A stretch of 22,595 nt of DNA from Gracilaria caudata (GCA_030374735.1 JASCIV010000368.1:1-22595), one strand, 5' to 3'. Shown: positions 1 through 8,782, counted from the first letter of the stretch. The notes: generated from the letters alone by a model not told the origin. Made by a program: numbers and translations.

Positions 1-363
1 GGATTGGGGGGACGCGGTTGACACACGGCCCAATGAATGAGGGCGAAAGGGATGAACGGTATGCAGCGAAGATTTAACCCTTTTTGTCGCAGGGAGAAAC
101 GAAGCTCAAACGCGCACTCAAAAATGTGTGGCGCGCAGCTGCGCTGCAGCTCGCGCGCGTGTGTGGTGCTGCCGCGCGCAGCGCGAATGCGCGCGCTCGC
201 CGTTTCGAGGAGTGTGCGCCAGTTTGCGCGCATCCGCGGCTCGTGTACTTAAGCGCCGCTGCTCACTCAGCGCTGTTCGTCTCGCGCCTTGCAGGTGCTG
301 CTCAACGAACAGTCTTGTTGGCGACAGAGTTTTGTGGTAGAGCGTTTACTTTTCTTCCTCGCA
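1..363 (+). promoter_or_regulatory. GC-rich upstream region of the aminotransferase gene
   Basis: No gene is visible here. The stretch is rich in CpG and GCGC words, like the other promoters in the window. A CCAATGA word lies at 30-36; the related CCAATGAG recurs upstream of two other genes (4350 and 16687), so it may be a CCAAT box. There is no clear TATA box. In the frame of the downstream gene the sequence is open from 253 but contains no ATG before 364, which supports 364 as the start codon. Confidence 0.45.
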
Positions 364-1569
364 ATGGGTTCCACAGAAGGTCTTACCGGTCCGCTGGCCG
401 ACTACGAATGCACCGCAATTGCCGCCCCGCCTGCGGTGGGTCAGCTCAACCCGCCGCACCGCCTGCTGTGCGGTCCTGGCCCTGGTAATGCGCACCCGCG
501 CGTGCACGCCGCAATGTCGCTGCCGGAGATCGGACATCTCGATCCGGCCTTCATCTCCATGATGGAGGACATCAAGGGGCTGCTCCGCTACGCCTGGCAG
601 ACTAACAACGAATTCACCATCCCCGTGTCCGGCACCGGCTCGGCCGCCATGGAGGCCTGCATGGCCAACCTTATCTCACCGGGAGACAAGATTCTTATCG
701 GCTGCAACGGGTACTTTGGCCTGCGTCTGGCTGACATGGCCTCTCGCTATGGCGGCGATGTCGTGAAGATCTCTACTGCGTGGGGAACTGTGTTCTCTTT
801 CGATCAGATCAAGGCTGCCATCGAGGAACACAAACCCGTCATTGTGGCGCTCGTACACGCTGAGACCTCCACTGGCGCCGCGCAGCCTCTGGAAGGTGTG
901 GGCGATTTGTGCCATGACAACGGAGCGTTGCTCGTAGCTGACTGCGTCACCTCCATCTCTGGTGTGCCATGCCATCTGGACAAGTGGGGTGTCGACGCTG
1001 CGTACGCCGGTACGCAGAAGTGTCTGAGCTGCCCCCCTGGTGTTGCCCCTCTCTCATTCTCCAAGCGCGCAATGGAGAAGCTTATGGCACGTGACGACAA
1101 GGTGAAGAACTGGTACCTGGACATGAAGATGGTTGCGAGTTACCTTGTGGGCGGCAAGGGTGCCACCCGTTCGTACCACCACACTGCACCCATATCAATG
1201 TGCTACGCCATTCGCGAAGCTCTCACCATTGTGGCGGAGGAAGGGTTGGAGTCGCGCTGGGCTCGCCATCGCGAGGTTGCGGAGGCGTTCTGGGCTGGGC
1301 TGGAAGAAATGGGGCTGGAATGTCTGGTAGCTAAGGAACATCGGTTGCCGTCGTTGACCACCGTCAAGGTGCCGGAGGGTGTAGATCCCAAGGCGGTTAC
1401 GAAGCACTTCCTCGAAAAGTACCAAATCGAGATTGGAAACGGGTTGGGTGAGCTGGCCGGGAAGGTGTGGAGAGTGGGACTGATGGGCTACAACTCTCGC
1501 ATGGACAATGTTGCGGTGCTTTTGGCGTGCTTTAAGGACGCATTGAAGCAGCAAGGTTTTGGCGTCTAA
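364..1569 (+). CDS. AGT1: Serine/alanine-glyoxylate aminotransferase
   Basis: This is a 401-residue, PLP-dependent fold-type I (class V) aminotransferase that makes glycine from glyoxylate using serine or alanine, a step of photorespiration and glyoxylate detoxification. Visible motifs are the N-terminal LCGPGPGN (residues 35-42), the phosphate-binding SGTGSAAMEA, the LVADCVTSISG segment with the cofactor aspartate, and GTQKCLSCPPG, in which Lys219 is the expected Schiff-base lysine. Length matches plant and animal AGT. The first ATG (364) gives a full-length protein starting MGSTEGL; no in-frame ATG precedes it. The C-terminus is GFGV, which is not a PTS1, and no PTS2 is seen, so a peroxisomal location is not supported. 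There are no introns. The gene converges on the D-lactate/glycolate dehydrogenase gene. Family assignment is secure; the preferred amino donor is not. Confidence 0.93.
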   Translation: MGSTEGLTGPLADYECTAIAAPPAVGQLNPPHRLLCGPGPGNAHPRVHAAMSLPEIGHLDPAFISMMEDIKGLLRYAWQTNNEFTIPVSGTGSAAMEACMANLISPGDKILIGCNGYFGLRLADMASRYGGDVVKISTAWGTVFSFDQIKAAIEEHKPVIVALVHAETSTGAAQPLEGVGDLCHDNGALLVADCVTSISGVPCHLDKWGVDAAYAGTQKCLSCPPGVAPLSFSKRAMEKLMARDDKVKNWYLDMKMVASYLVGGKGATRSYHHTAPISMCYAIREALTIVAEEGLESRWARHREVAEAFWAGLEEMGLECLVAKEHRLPSLTTVKVPEGVDPKAVTKHFLEKYQIEIGNGLGELAGKVWRVGLMGYNSRMDNVAVLLACFKDALKQQGFGV

Positions 1570-1905
1570 AGCAGCAGAGGAAGCTCCTCTTCAGTAGAAT
1601 GCGTCGCTAACTAAGGGTCTGTGCGACCGTTATTGTTCCCGATTGGGGTTATAATAGCCTTTCGTTGTTTGTGTAGCTGCGTATGATACGCTGCTTCTTG
1701 TAAATCCTGACTTGTGCGCATTCCTGGGCAGTTGGCGACGCGGACCGGTGTGTGGTTGGGACGAGATGTGGTGCACGCGGATTCTGCAATGTGTGTGGCC
1801 GCCACACTTTATTCAACGGCGGCGACTGTATGCGAATGACACAAGACGTGCAGGTCACGCATGTCCGTAACTGGCAGTAAATCTCGGCTGGCCGCGCCTT
1901 GAACA

Positions 1906-1929
1906 CATCATCATCATCATCATCATCAT
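1906..1929. repeat. (CAT)8 trinucleotide microsatellite
   Basis: There are eight uninterrupted CAT units (GAT/ATG on the other strand). The same motif recurs at 9528-9560 inside a gene and at 20688-20705 in a spacer. Confidence 0.9.
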
Positions 1930-2067
1930 GTGTCTGAAGCTCGGACGGCGACCTCCCTGGTCCGCCCATCGTGACGGGGCGTTGTGTCGTCAGCCGCTGA
2001 CGGTCAGCACGTTCCAACCTCTCGCGTCTTGAAGCCCTAAAACGGATAAAAGACACTTCAGTTGTGT

Positions 2068-2358
2068 TCACTCGTGCGCCAGAGATGGCTGCGAACGAGC
2101 ATCACGATGATGTGGTCCCCTCAGCAGTGCACGACAGGCGTTAGCGAACGGCTGCCCTTCGTGAATATATCGTCCAGTGATCTGATGTATGAAACACACA
2201 TTAAATGTGTGGACACTGACGACTAGAGTCATGTCACCAGACCACAACTGAGTTGAAAAAAGTGCTACTGTGCAAGCCTCAATCCCGGGAGCGCGCCACA
2301 GGCCATCAACAGCGTTGTGCCCCCCAAACTTCATCAGCAGCTTAAGCACTACGCACAA
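2068..2358 (-). pseudogene. Possible ankyrin-repeat-like remnant (weak)
   Basis: This minus-strand frame is open for 96 codons and lacks an ATG start. Two stretches recall ankyrin repeats. Near the start is VLKLLMKFGGHNAVDGLWRA, like the LLxxGAxxNAxDxxGRTP pattern. Near the end are CRALLRG and DARSQPSLAH, like LLxxG and DxxGxTPLHxA. The middle does not fit the consensus. A stop codon lies just upstream, and the dehydrogenase gene leaves no room for 5' exons. If real, it is a decayed fragment. A chance open frame is equally possible. Confidence 0.18.
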
Positions 2359-2444
2359 AGGTAGATAATGTTACGTACTCTTTTTCTTTTGCAGACAAGA
2401 CCAAGTTTTATCAGCTAAATCTTACTACGCACACACCCACAATA

Positions 2445-4109
2445 TCACTCTATATCCACAATCTTGCCAGGGTTCAAAATATTATCAGGGTCCAGCGCCT
2501 TTTTCACAGTCTTCATCATCTTCACAGAGCCCTCGCCAAGTTCGGGAATCAAGTACTCCTTTTTACCGATGCCAATCCCATGTTCACCGGTGCACGTTCC
2601 ATCCATATGAATTGCTCGCTTCACCATCAGATTGTTCAGTCTGTGTGCCTCGTGGTTTTCCTTCTCGTCTTTCGGATCAAACGCAATCACCGTATGGAAG
2701 TTGCCATCGCCCACGTGTCCCACAATTGGTGCAAACAAGAAGCTTTCATCAAGTTCCTTCTTGGTGGCCATGATGCAATCCGCCAATTTCGAAATCGGCA
2801 CTGCCACGTCAGTTGCCATGATCTCCTTGTTGTCCATGTAGGTCTGAGCTGCCCAGAAAGCATGCTTACGAGCGCCCCACAATTCATCACTCTCCTCCTT
2901 TGTCTGACAGAACCGATATCCTTCCTTCGTATGTCTACTTGTGATCTCCTTCACAACTCGAATATCGTCTTTCACATGACTAGAAGTACCGGTGAACTTG
3001 AAGAAAATGGTGGGTTTCATAGGAAGCTCCAGACCAGAGTACTTGTTCACCGCCTTCACCATTTCCTCGTCCATAATCTCAATAGCGCCCATCTGTACGC
3101 CCTTCTGCAAAATCTCAATTACAGCAGAGCACGCAGCATGTACCGACGGGAACGTCACACGTGCCATGCACATATGTTCCGGTACATTTCTGAGACGCAA
3201 CGTAGCTTCAGTCACAACACCAAGCGTGCCCTCTGAACCCACGAAGATGCGAGCAAGGTCGTAGCCGGCCGAAGACTTTCTGGCTCGCTGACCAGTCTTA
3301 ATGACGCTTCCATCCGCAAGCACTACAGTAAGATTAAGTACCTGATCCTTCATTGTACCATAGCGAACGGCATTGGTGCCCGAGCAACAAGTACCACACA
3401 TGCCACCAATACACGCGCCCGGCGCGGGATCAACGCCGAGAAACATGTTATACGGGCGGCAATAATCATTCAGTTCCATCCACTGCACACCCGGTTGCAC
3501 GACACAATCCATGTCCTGCACATTCACCTTCAGCACCTTGTTCATCTTCTGAAAATCAATACAGATACCACCTCGAACAGCAACAGTATGTCCCTCCAAG
3601 CTAGTACCCGCCGCATAAGGAACGACAGGAATCTTATACCGAGTAGCAATCTTCATGATAGCCGAAACATCCTCAGTAGACTCCGGGTAAACAACCACCT
3701 GCGGATTAGACGGCGTAGCATATCCAGAAGCCTCCTTGCCACGTCCCTCCAACTCATCCTCATCCAACGACACACTCTCCTCTCCCAACGCACCCACAAG
3801 CTCCTTATAGACGCCCGGATACTGCACGTCCAGATGCGGCTTAAATGCTGCCCGCTCATCGCGTTCCATCATCAGAGCCGCCGCCGATGCATGCGCCGTA
3901 CTATTCGACGTCAGCGCCACAGCACTAAGCGCGGCGCCCACGCCAAGCGCCAGCGCTGTACGCGAGCGCCATGCCGACTGACCACCCGCCGCCGCCGCCG
4001 CACTCCCGCCGCCGGCCACGCCCGCGCACCCGCGCACGGCGCCCCTTAAAGCCGGCCGCGGCGCCGAAGCCGCCATGCGCAGCAACGCGCGCGTCGAACC
4101 GCCCAACAT
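2445..4109 (-). CDS. DLD: FAD-linked D-lactate (or glycolate) dehydrogenase, mitochondrial
   Basis: This is a 554-residue flavoprotein of the D-lactate/D-2-hydroxyacid dehydrogenase family (yeast Dld1, animal LDHD, algal/plant glycolate or D-lactate dehydrogenase). It oxidises a 2-hydroxy acid and passes electrons to the respiratory chain. The N-terminus (1-50) is rich in Arg, Ala and Gly with almost no acidic residues, as in mitochondrial presequences. Residues 51-67 form a short hydrophobic segment, like the inner-membrane anchor of Dld1. The FAD-binding PCMH domain spans about 137-305 (PYAAGTSLEGHT, IGGMCGTCCSGTNAVRYG, GSEGTLGVVTEATL). The C-terminal FAD-oxidase domain has GHVGDGNFH (464-472), CTGEHGIGIGKKEYL (506-520) and LDPDNILNPGKI. 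A second ATG at 4076 (MAASAP) would also work; longer in-frame reading upstream lacks ATG. Substrate choice between D-lactate and glycolate cannot be read from the sequence. Confidence 0.92.
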   Translation of the reverse strand: MLGGSTRALLRMAASAPRPALRGAVRGCAGVAGGGSAAAAAGGQSAWRSRTALALGVGAALSAVALTSNSTAHASAAALMMERDERAAFKPHLDVQYPGVYKELVGALGEESVSLDEDELEGRGKEASGYATPSNPQVVVYPESTEDVSAIMKIATRYKIPVVPYAAGTSLEGHTVAVRGGICIDFQKMNKVLKVNVQDMDCVVQPGVQWMELNDYCRPYNMFLGVDPAPGACIGGMCGTCCSGTNAVRYGTMKDQVLNLTVVLADGSVIKTGQRARKSSAGYDLARIFVGSEGTLGVVTEATLRLRNVPEHMCMARVTFPSVHAACSAVIEILQKGVQMGAIEIMDEEMVKAVNKYSGLELPMKPTIFFKFTGTSSHVKDDIRVVKEITSRHTKEGYRFCQTKEESDELWGARKHAFWAAQTYMDNKEIMATDVAVPISKLADCIMATKKELDESFLFAPIVGHVGDGNFHTVIAFDPKDEKENHEAHRLNNLMVKRAIHMDGTCTGEHGIGIGKKEYLIPELGEGSVKMMKTVKKALDPDNILNPGKIVDIE

Positions 4110-4542
4110 GTGCGCAACACCGCAGTGGAGACTGGACAGAAGTAAGCAGGCCGCGACGAAACGACGGCGAGCAGAGCAAACAAGCGAGCGCCGGGAGCGA
4201 AGGGGACGCACGACCTCCGGACGCACGACCTCGAGACGCACGGGCAAAGGGCAAAAGCGAGGGCCGGAGATTGCGCTCAAGCGCAGCCACTCTCGCGGCA
4301 CGGCGCGCGTCTCGTGTGCGGTCAGCGTGGCTCCGTCGTTTGCAGCATTCCAATGAGCCAGCGCGGCAACGCGCTGCGCCGCACACGTGTGCGCGCCGCC
4401 ACCCTCAACTGTCGCCGCTCAAAACGTCAGCCACAAACGGCGCGCCGGCCCCAACCGAAAAGCACGCGTTGCGCTCGCTTCGCGCGGTTTACGCTTCGTT
4501 TAGTCTTTTGCCAGTCTGCCATCTAAACTTTGCAACGTGTCG
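4110..4542 (-). promoter_or_regulatory. Spacer: EF-G 3' end and dehydrogenase promoter
   Basis: The 433 bp between the EF-G stop and the dehydrogenase start are GC-rich and purine-biased. They should hold the EF-G 3' UTR and the dehydrogenase promoter. A CCAATGAG word lies at 4350-4357. Open frames across this region are biased by composition and resemble no known protein. No TATA box is seen. Confidence 0.4.
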
Positions 4543-6831
4543 CTACTTGCTGACCGCCGCCTTCCCGTACTGCGCAGCCACTTCCTGCTCGATGTTCGGC
4601 GGCACCAGCTCGTACCCGTGCAAGAACATGTTGTAGCTCGCCCGCCCCTTCGTCATCGACCGCAAGTTGCTCACGTACGAGAACAGCTCACTCAGCGGCA
4701 CGTTTGCCGAAACCGTCTTCGCTTTTCCGCGCTCGCCCAGCCCCTGAATCGCGCCACGCCGCGAGTTCAAGTCGCCAATCACGTCCCCAATTGACTCTTC
4801 GGGCGTGGTCACCTCCACCCGCATGATGGGCTCCATCAGCCTCGGTCCGCACTTCCTCACACCCTCTCGGAACGCAGCGCGAGCCGCAATCTCAAACGCA
4901 AGCACCGAGGAATCCACATCGTGGTACGCCCCGTCCACCAGTCTCGCCCGGAAGTTCAGCATAGGGAACCCGGCCAGAATGCCGTTGCTCAGCTCCATTT
5001 GCAGGCCCTTGCGAACACCAGGGATGTACTCTTTCGGGATCGATCCACCCTTGATCTCGGAGATGAATTCAAACTCTGCCGCCTCGTCCTCGTCATCCCC
5101 AACCTCCTCGATCGGCTCAAACTGCAGCGACACCCGCGCGAACTGCCCACTTCCGCCAGATTGCTTCTTGTGCGTGTAGTCAATCGATCCCTTGCGCGTA
5201 ATCGCCTCACGGTAGCTCACAGTCGGTGCGCCCACAGTGCACTCCACCTTGAACTCCCTCTTCATCCGATCCACAATGATCTCCAGGTGCAGTTCACCCA
5301 TACCCTCAATCACCGTCTGATTGCTCTCCTCATCGCGAGAGAACCGGAAGCTAGGATCCTCTTGAGCCAATTTCACTAGCGCTTCGCCCATCTTTTCGGT
5401 GTCTGCCTTCGTCTTCGGCTCCACCGCGACCTTGATCACAGGCTCTGGGAAGTCCATCTTCTCCAGAACCACCTGATTATCTGCCATGCACAGCGTTTCA
5501 CCGGTTGTAGTGTCCTTCAGTCCCACGAGTGCCACAATGTCTCCAGCACGCGCCTCCTTCACATCCTCTCGATCATTAGCATGCATCAGAAGCATACGGC
5601 CTACACGTTCCTTCTTTCCCTTCACAGTGTTAATCAGAGTATCACCTTGGTTCACAACCCCAGAGTATATTCTGGTGAACGTCAAGCTTCCAACGTAAGG
5701 ATCCGTAGCAATCTTGAACGCCAGTGCAGAGAACGGTTCGTCATCAGAGGACTTGCGCACAATCTCTTCGCCACTATCGGCGTCGACACCCTTGATAGCC
5801 TCGACATCCAATGGTGACGGCATGTAGTCAACCATAGCGTCCAACAACGGCTGCACACCCTTATTCTTGAAAGCCGTACCACACACCACTGGCACAAATG
5901 TGCTGCTCATAGTACCCTTTCGGATACAGCTCTTGAGCGCTTCTGTAGAAATCTCCTCTCCCTCCAAATACGCAGTGAGAACATCATCATCCATCTCCAC
6001 GGCAAGTTCAACCAGCTTCTCACGATATTCGTTTGCCTTGTCTACAAGATCAGCCGGGATTTCATCGTATCTGAACTTGGCACCGAGACTTTCCTCCTCC
6101 CAGATAATAGCGCGCATCTCGACAAGATCGACCACGCCCACAAAGTCGGACTCGGCGCCAATTGGCAGCTGCAATACGGCCGGGGTGGCGTCAAGGTTGT
6201 CAATAATCATCTGAACAGTCATGAAGAAATCGGCTCCGGTACGATCCATCTTGTTGCAGAAGCACATTCTAGGCACGCCATACCTGTTGGCCTGACGCCA
6301 CACGGTCTCGGTCTGAGGCTCGACGCCAGAAACGGAGTCAAACACCGCAATAGCACCATCAAGAACTCGCAACGAACGTTCGACCTCAATGGAGAAGTCG
6401 ACGTGACCAGGCGTGTCAATGATGTTAATACGATGGTCATTCCAAAAAGTTGTGGTGGCAGCACTGGTAATAGTAATACCTCTTTCCTGTTCCTGTTCCA
6501 TCCAATCCATGGTAGCAGCACCATCATGCACTTCGCCAATCTTATAACTCTTTCCAGTATAATAAAGAATTCGCTCAGTGGTTGTGGTCTTGCCGGCGTC
6601 AATATGGGCCATGATTCCTACATTTCTCTGTCTCTCCAACGGAGTTTCGCGCGCCATGCGGGTCACGCGCGCAGAACGCGGCATCGTAGGCGCGACATGT
6701 AAGACCGCGCGTCCGCGCATGGTGGAAGCACCAACGCGAGCGCCCGAAAACGCGCGGCACGAAACATGAGGAAGCGAGCGAGATTGCGACACACTTCCAG
6801 TACAGGCAGACAGACAGAAAGCAGGCGTCAT
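4543..6831 (-). CDS. fusA: Elongation factor G, plastid type
   Basis: This is a 762-residue translational GTPase that moves tRNA and mRNA through the ribosome in translocation. GTP-binding motifs are G1 AHIDAGKT (75-82), switch RGIT (117-120), G3 DTPGH (139-143) and G4 NKMD (193-196). All EF-G domains follow, including the domain IV region (THKKQSGGSGQFARV) and the C-terminal GDVIGDLNSRRG. Wording such as YKIGEVHDGAATMDWMEQEQ and TTTFW is typical of chloroplast EF-G rather than the mitochondrial EF-G1 of animals and fungi. Residues 1-65 (MTPAFCLSACTGSV..., Ser/Arg/Ala-rich, few acids) look like an organelle transit peptide. ATG 6831 is the first in-frame ATG that precedes this peptide; the frame is open further upstream but without ATG. 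No introns. Plastid location is inferred from sequence type. Confidence 0.93.
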   Translation of the reverse strand: MTPAFCLSACTGSVSQSRSLPHVSCRAFSGARVGASTMRGRAVLHVAPTMPRSARVTRMARETPLERQRNVGIMAHIDAGKTTTTERILYYTGKSYKIGEVHDGAATMDWMEQEQERGITITSAATTTFWNDHRINIIDTPGHVDFSIEVERSLRVLDGAIAVFDSVSGVEPQTETVWRQANRYGVPRMCFCNKMDRTGADFFMTVQMIIDNLDATPAVLQLPIGAESDFVGVVDLVEMRAIIWEEESLGAKFRYDEIPADLVDKANEYREKLVELAVEMDDDVLTAYLEGEEISTEALKSCIRKGTMSSTFVPVVCGTAFKNKGVQPLLDAMVDYMPSPLDVEAIKGVDADSGEEIVRKSSDDEPFSALAFKIATDPYVGSLTFTRIYSGVVNQGDTLINTVKGKKERVGRMLLMHANDREDVKEARAGDIVALVGLKDTTTGETLCMADNQVVLEKMDFPEPVIKVAVEPKTKADTEKMGEALVKLAQEDPSFRFSRDEESNQTVIEGMGELHLEIIVDRMKREFKVECTVGAPTVSYREAITRKGSIDYTHKKQSGGSGQFARVSLQFEPIEEVGDDEDEAAEFEFISEIKGGSIPKEYIPGVRKGLQMELSNGILAGFPMLNFRARLVDGAYHDVDSSVLAFEIAARAAFREGVRKCGPRLMEPIMRVEVTTPEESIGDVIGDLNSRRGAIQGLGERGKAKTVSANVPLSELFSYVSNLRSMTKGRASYNMFLHGYELVPPNIEQEVAAQYGKAAVSK

Positions 6832-7370
6832 GGTGTGATACGACAGAGGAGAGCGTACGTGATGCAACCCCGTGCAAGCTGTAACGAAGAAGGGCGTCGC
6901 AAATTGGTCGACGACGGTGAGCTCAGTACCGGCCTGTTGTGTGTGCAGAACACACGAGATCTGCGGCGTTTGCCCGAGGCGGTGCGTTGTGGGCCGCACA
7001 AACAGGGGGGCACGGGGTCTGCAGGCAAAATTGACGTTTTGGGTTTTATTCGCGCGAGAAGCCAGTGCTCGCGCGCGGAGCAAATAGACATGCAAGGCGC
7101 GTGGTGACTGGCCGCTCGGCGGCGGTTTGCAAATGCTCCATTCATTCCGCCATTCGCTTCTATTCCAAACATGAGGGCGAGATGCGAGCCGGACCGAGCT
7201 GGAAGCGAATTTTTGTAGCGCCTGCTGCTCCAGCGCTCGTGCGATACGGTCGCACTGCGACCAAGCGCGCCGACAATCACACAGCACGGCACTGTCCTAA
7301 ACACGCGCACAAAGTCCAAAACGTTGAATGCTATTGCTACGCCGCTCCCAACCCCAAGAAGCGCCTCCGC
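6832..7370 (-). promoter_or_regulatory. Spacer: EF-G promoter and transporter 3' end
   Basis: These 539 bp separate two minus-strand genes and should contain the EF-G promoter and 5' UTR and the 3' UTR of the transporter. The EF-G reading frame stays open across most of it but lacks an ATG and shows no conserved sequence, so it is not added to the gene. I see no separate gene. Confidence 0.4.
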
Positions 7371-8648
7371 TCACGACGAATCCTCCTTCTTCCCCGCATC
7401 GCTGGCGGAAAGCGCAGTAGCGGCCAAAATCAAGCTGGCGCCAATGATACCGCGCGGACCAAATCGCTCTCCGAGGGGCCACGCCCAAATGGACGCCCAC
7501 AACGGCATGGTAGTGAATATGATCACCGTCTCGCTAGCCGAAACCAGCTGTTGTCCCCTAACCTGCAGATGAGTACTCACCCAAGAAATGAAAATGCCCG
7601 ACCAAAGTACCAACGCAGCGTTGGCCATGAGCAACAACGGCGTGGCACGAGCAAACATGCTGTGAAAACTTTGCGAAGGGCGAGGCGAAAACAACGCGCT
7701 GGCTACGAAATAAAGCGCGGCAAACGTTGTCTGGCCCAGTACTTTTGCCGGAACTAAGGGCCCCTTCTCCGCGATCTTGGAATGAATTTTGGTGCGCAAG
7801 ATGAACGTGGTGGAGATAAAAGCGGTGAGCAACATGATGCCATCGCCCAACAGTGAAAACGACGCTGATACGTTGTCCAAAGTGAGAAGGGCCACGCCGA
7901 AGATGGATACAATACTAGCCATGATTACGCGAGGATTGAGACGTTTCTCCATGCCGAACAGATACGCAGCAATAGGTACAATGACAGTGGACATCTGATT
8001 GAGAAATGCGCCTCGAGACGCCGACGTGTATCGCAAAGCATTCATCTGTAGAACATTTACCAAAATGGTCCACGCACCCAGTTCATAGCCAGCCACCAGT
8101 GCCGCACGCAACGAGGCTGACTTTTGCTGCCTGGCCTTTCGAAAGTGGCCTAAGAGTGACGGTAGGCCCATCAAAGTTCCGACGACCAAACGGAGCAGAT
8201 TGAACAGCGCCGGTGAAAGCGCCCAGGGTAGAGCGTAAAGACACTTGATGCAAACGGCGTACGACGCCCACAATGCCGGCACGCACAGTAGAATCAGACG
8301 ACCTGGTATATGCACTGTCGTATTGAAGAACGTGACGGGAAACGAGCTCGGAGGCTGTGAGACAGAAGCTGTGACGCGCCCACATGTTGAAGAAAGCCGT
8401 CGCGATTCAGCAACCACGCGGCGACCTGGCCGAAGCTGATACAGACGCGTCGCAGAGAATGATGATGAACGAGATACAGAGAGCGCGGCGCGACTGCACT
8501 GCGCCAATGAAGGCGCGATGAAGAATGGAGTGCGCGAGAGACGGACAGGAGCCATCACCTGCTCGCGTGGACAAAAGGCGCGATCGGTCATGGCGTCGGC
8601 GATGAGCAGGAGGACGCAACATGCTCGCGCTTTGCATCGTGGAAGCAT
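7371..8648 (-). CDS. EamA/DMT-family metabolite transporter, probably organellar
   Basis: This is a polytopic protein of the drug/metabolite transporter superfamily, 425 residues from the first ATG. About ten hydrophobic helices begin near LILLCVPALWASYAVCIKCLY and continue to GIIGASLILAATALSAS, arranged as two EamA halves. The segment GYELGAWTILVNVLQMNALR, followed by TSASRGAFLNQMSTVIVPI, is characteristic of plant and algal plastid DMT proteins. The roughly 120 residues before the first helix are rich in Ser, Arg and Ala, like a transit peptide. In-frame ATGs at 8648, 8591 (MTDRAF) and 8555 (MAPVRLSRTPFF) are all possible starts; the last gives the most typical transit peptide. The substrate is unknown. 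The gene is divergent from the secreted cysteine-rich gene and shares its 327-bp promoter region. No introns are visible. Confidence 0.82.
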   Translation of the reverse strand: MLPRCKARACCVLLLIADAMTDRAFCPREQVMAPVRLSRTPFFIAPSLAQCSRAALSVSRSSSFSATRLYQLRPGRRVVAESRRLSSTCGRVTASVSQPPSSFPVTFFNTTVHIPGRLILLCVPALWASYAVCIKCLYALPWALSPALFNLLRLVVGTLMGLPSLLGHFRKARQQKSASLRAALVAGYELGAWTILVNVLQMNALRYTSASRGAFLNQMSTVIVPIAAYLFGMEKRLNPRVIMASIVSIFGVALLTLDNVSASFSLLGDGIMLLTAFISTTFILRTKIHSKIAEKGPLVPAKVLGQTTFAALYFVASALFSPRPSQSFHSMFARATPLLLMANAALVLWSGIFISWVSTHLQVRGQQLVSASETVIIFTTMPLWASIWAWPLGERFGPRGIIGASLILAATALSASDAGKKEDSS

Positions 8649-8724
8649 TCCGAGATCGAAGGTAATGTTATGAGCGCTTGCGCAAGAAGACGTCAGTGAC
8701 ACGGTGACATGTCAGGATGACTGA

Positions 8725-8750
8725 CCATGCCGTTTCTGTGTACGGCATGG
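8725..8750. repeat. Perfect 9-bp inverted repeat with 8-nt spacer
   Basis: CCATGCCGT (8725-8733) and its exact reverse complement ACGGCATGG (8742-8750) flank TTCTGTGT. It lies in the divergent promoter, 77 bp from the first transporter ATG. It may be a dimeric-factor binding site or a small hairpin. Confidence 0.75.
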
Positions 8751-8770
8751 CTGGCTAGCATGGCTGCAGT

Positions 8771-8782
8771 TGACGTCACGTG
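8771..8782. promoter_or_regulatory. Overlapping CRE and G-box (bZIP-type) element
   Basis: TGACGTCACGTG contains the palindromic CRE TGACGTCA and, overlapping it, the G-box CACGTG. Both are ACGT-core sites recognised by bZIP factors, and the G-box also by bHLH factors, in eukaryotes. Its place in a divergent promoter supports function, but binding is inferred. Confidence 0.5.

Larger units (their letters stand above)
1570..2444. other. Convergent intergenic spacer, 875 bp
   Basis: This lies between the 3' ends of the aminotransferase (+) and the dehydrogenase (-), so it must hold both 3' UTRs. No convincing gene is present. It contains a (CAT)8 microsatellite at 1906-1929 and a 96-codon minus-strand open frame at 2068-2358 with weak ankyrin-like character, listed separately. 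At 2365-2395 a pyrimidine-rich tract ends in TTTTGCAG and looks like a 3' splice site on the plus strand, but no exon follows it convincingly. Confidence 0.5.

Noticed and set aside
289..363. N-terminal extension of the aminotransferase starting at TTG 289
   Set aside because: It starts without ATG, and the protein from 364 already has the full family length; kept only as a low-interest observation.
1649..2071. Minus-strand 140-codon frame with poly-Asp
   Set aside because: The Asp run is only the microsatellite, there is no ATG start, and no conserved motif is seen.
4110..4301. Longer dehydrogenase starting at GTG 4301
   Set aside because: It is a non-ATG start in composition-biased sequence; ATG 4109 already gives a presequence and anchor.
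3971..4636. Plus-strand 221-codon frame
   Set aside because: It is antisense to the dehydrogenase 5' part and its promoter, is Arg/Pro/Ala-biased and has no domain.
6832..7287. 150-residue N-terminal extension of EF-G
   Set aside because: It has no ATG upstream of 6831 and no conserved sequence; the 762-residue form has the normal precursor length.
7065..7757. Plus-strand 230-codon frame
   Set aside because: It is antisense to the end of the transporter gene and the EF-G promoter, with a biased basic composition.
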